DNA of 64,000 bases, from NCBI GenBank assembly GCA_036003045.1, contig DASYSS010000032.1:1-64000 (forward strand). The letters run 5' to 3'. Of this stretch, positions 63,789-64,000 are shown piece by piece. Position 1 is the first letter of the stretch. The number at the start of each line of letters is the position of its first letter. Made by a program: the position numbers and the translations under genes. The DNA comes from Gemmatimonadaceae bacterium (lineage in GTDB: Bacteria; Gemmatimonadota; Gemmatimonadetes; Gemmatimonadales; Gemmatimonadaceae). The notes under the pieces were generated by a model, which saw only the letters and a program-made list of their open reading frames with translations, was not told the origin of the DNA and did not search any database.

Positions 63789-64000
63789 TGCGCGACTCGC
63801 GGACGTTTGGGCCGGCGGCAAATCTTGCGCTCGGGCAACGCGCGATTCTATCGCCGGCCCTGCGAATGTCAATGCCGGCCCCGACTGTTGCGCGGCCCGG
63901 TAGTGAAGCCCACATTAGCATCCCCTCGTTGCCGACACCGCATGCCACGACGCCGGCTCTCTGCGCCTGGAATGTCGAAGGTGCACGCTCCTATCGCGCG

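Overview
High-GC bacterial DNA, most likely from a Gemmatimonadota (or a closely similar soil lineage). This is inferred from gene content: three orphan ADOP-type permeases, two membrane-anchored Ser/Thr kinases with C-terminal PD40 or TolB/TPR sensors, many small lipoproteins, a DUF4105 protein, a DUF5117-type zinc metalloprotease and a bifunctional ThrA. No rRNA, tRNA or CRISPR array was recognised.

1-16.6 kb: an ADOP permease cut by the window edge is coupled to tag. A Uma2 scrap, a membrane protein, two lipoproteins and a channel-like membrane protein follow. Next comes an ArsR/SRPBCC pair divergent from a small membrane protein, with a perfect palindrome at the promoter. Then come a flavin monooxygenase, a PAS histidine kinase, an AidB-like acyl-CoA dehydrogenase, thrA and a DUF2911 protein.

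16.7-30.5 kb: a secreted zinc metalloprotease, a GH63-like glucosidase and a kinase with a PD40 propeller. A stress block follows: a histidine kinase divergent from Hsp20, then a protein joining an HPF/RaiA-like domain to sigma-70-like regions. A GNAT protein and a DUF4105 protein close the stretch.

30.5-51.8 kb: two ADOP permeases (one with a short PadR), an SGNH hydrolase, an IS110/IS1111-type remnant, a SYLF protein, a kinase with TolB/TPR domains, a Na+/H+ antiporter, an orphan antitoxin fragment, an LLM oxidoreductase, a UPF0182 protein and a Tat-exported M14-type deacylase. Three copies of a 220-226 bp repeat with 13-bp terminal inverted repeats lie here, along with several gene fossils.

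51.8-63.8 kb: the most striking locus is a compact minus-strand operon. In transcription order it encodes a caspase (C14) with a DUF4384-like tail, a predicted outer-membrane protein, a TPR-CHAT protein and a giant TPR-CHAT protein. Two of the junctions are ATGA overlaps and all four products have signal-peptide-like N termini. Three intact His/Cys pairs are present. The giant protein also holds what looks like a truncated CHAT half in its interior, so the locus appears to be an exported multi-caspase system built by duplication and fusion.
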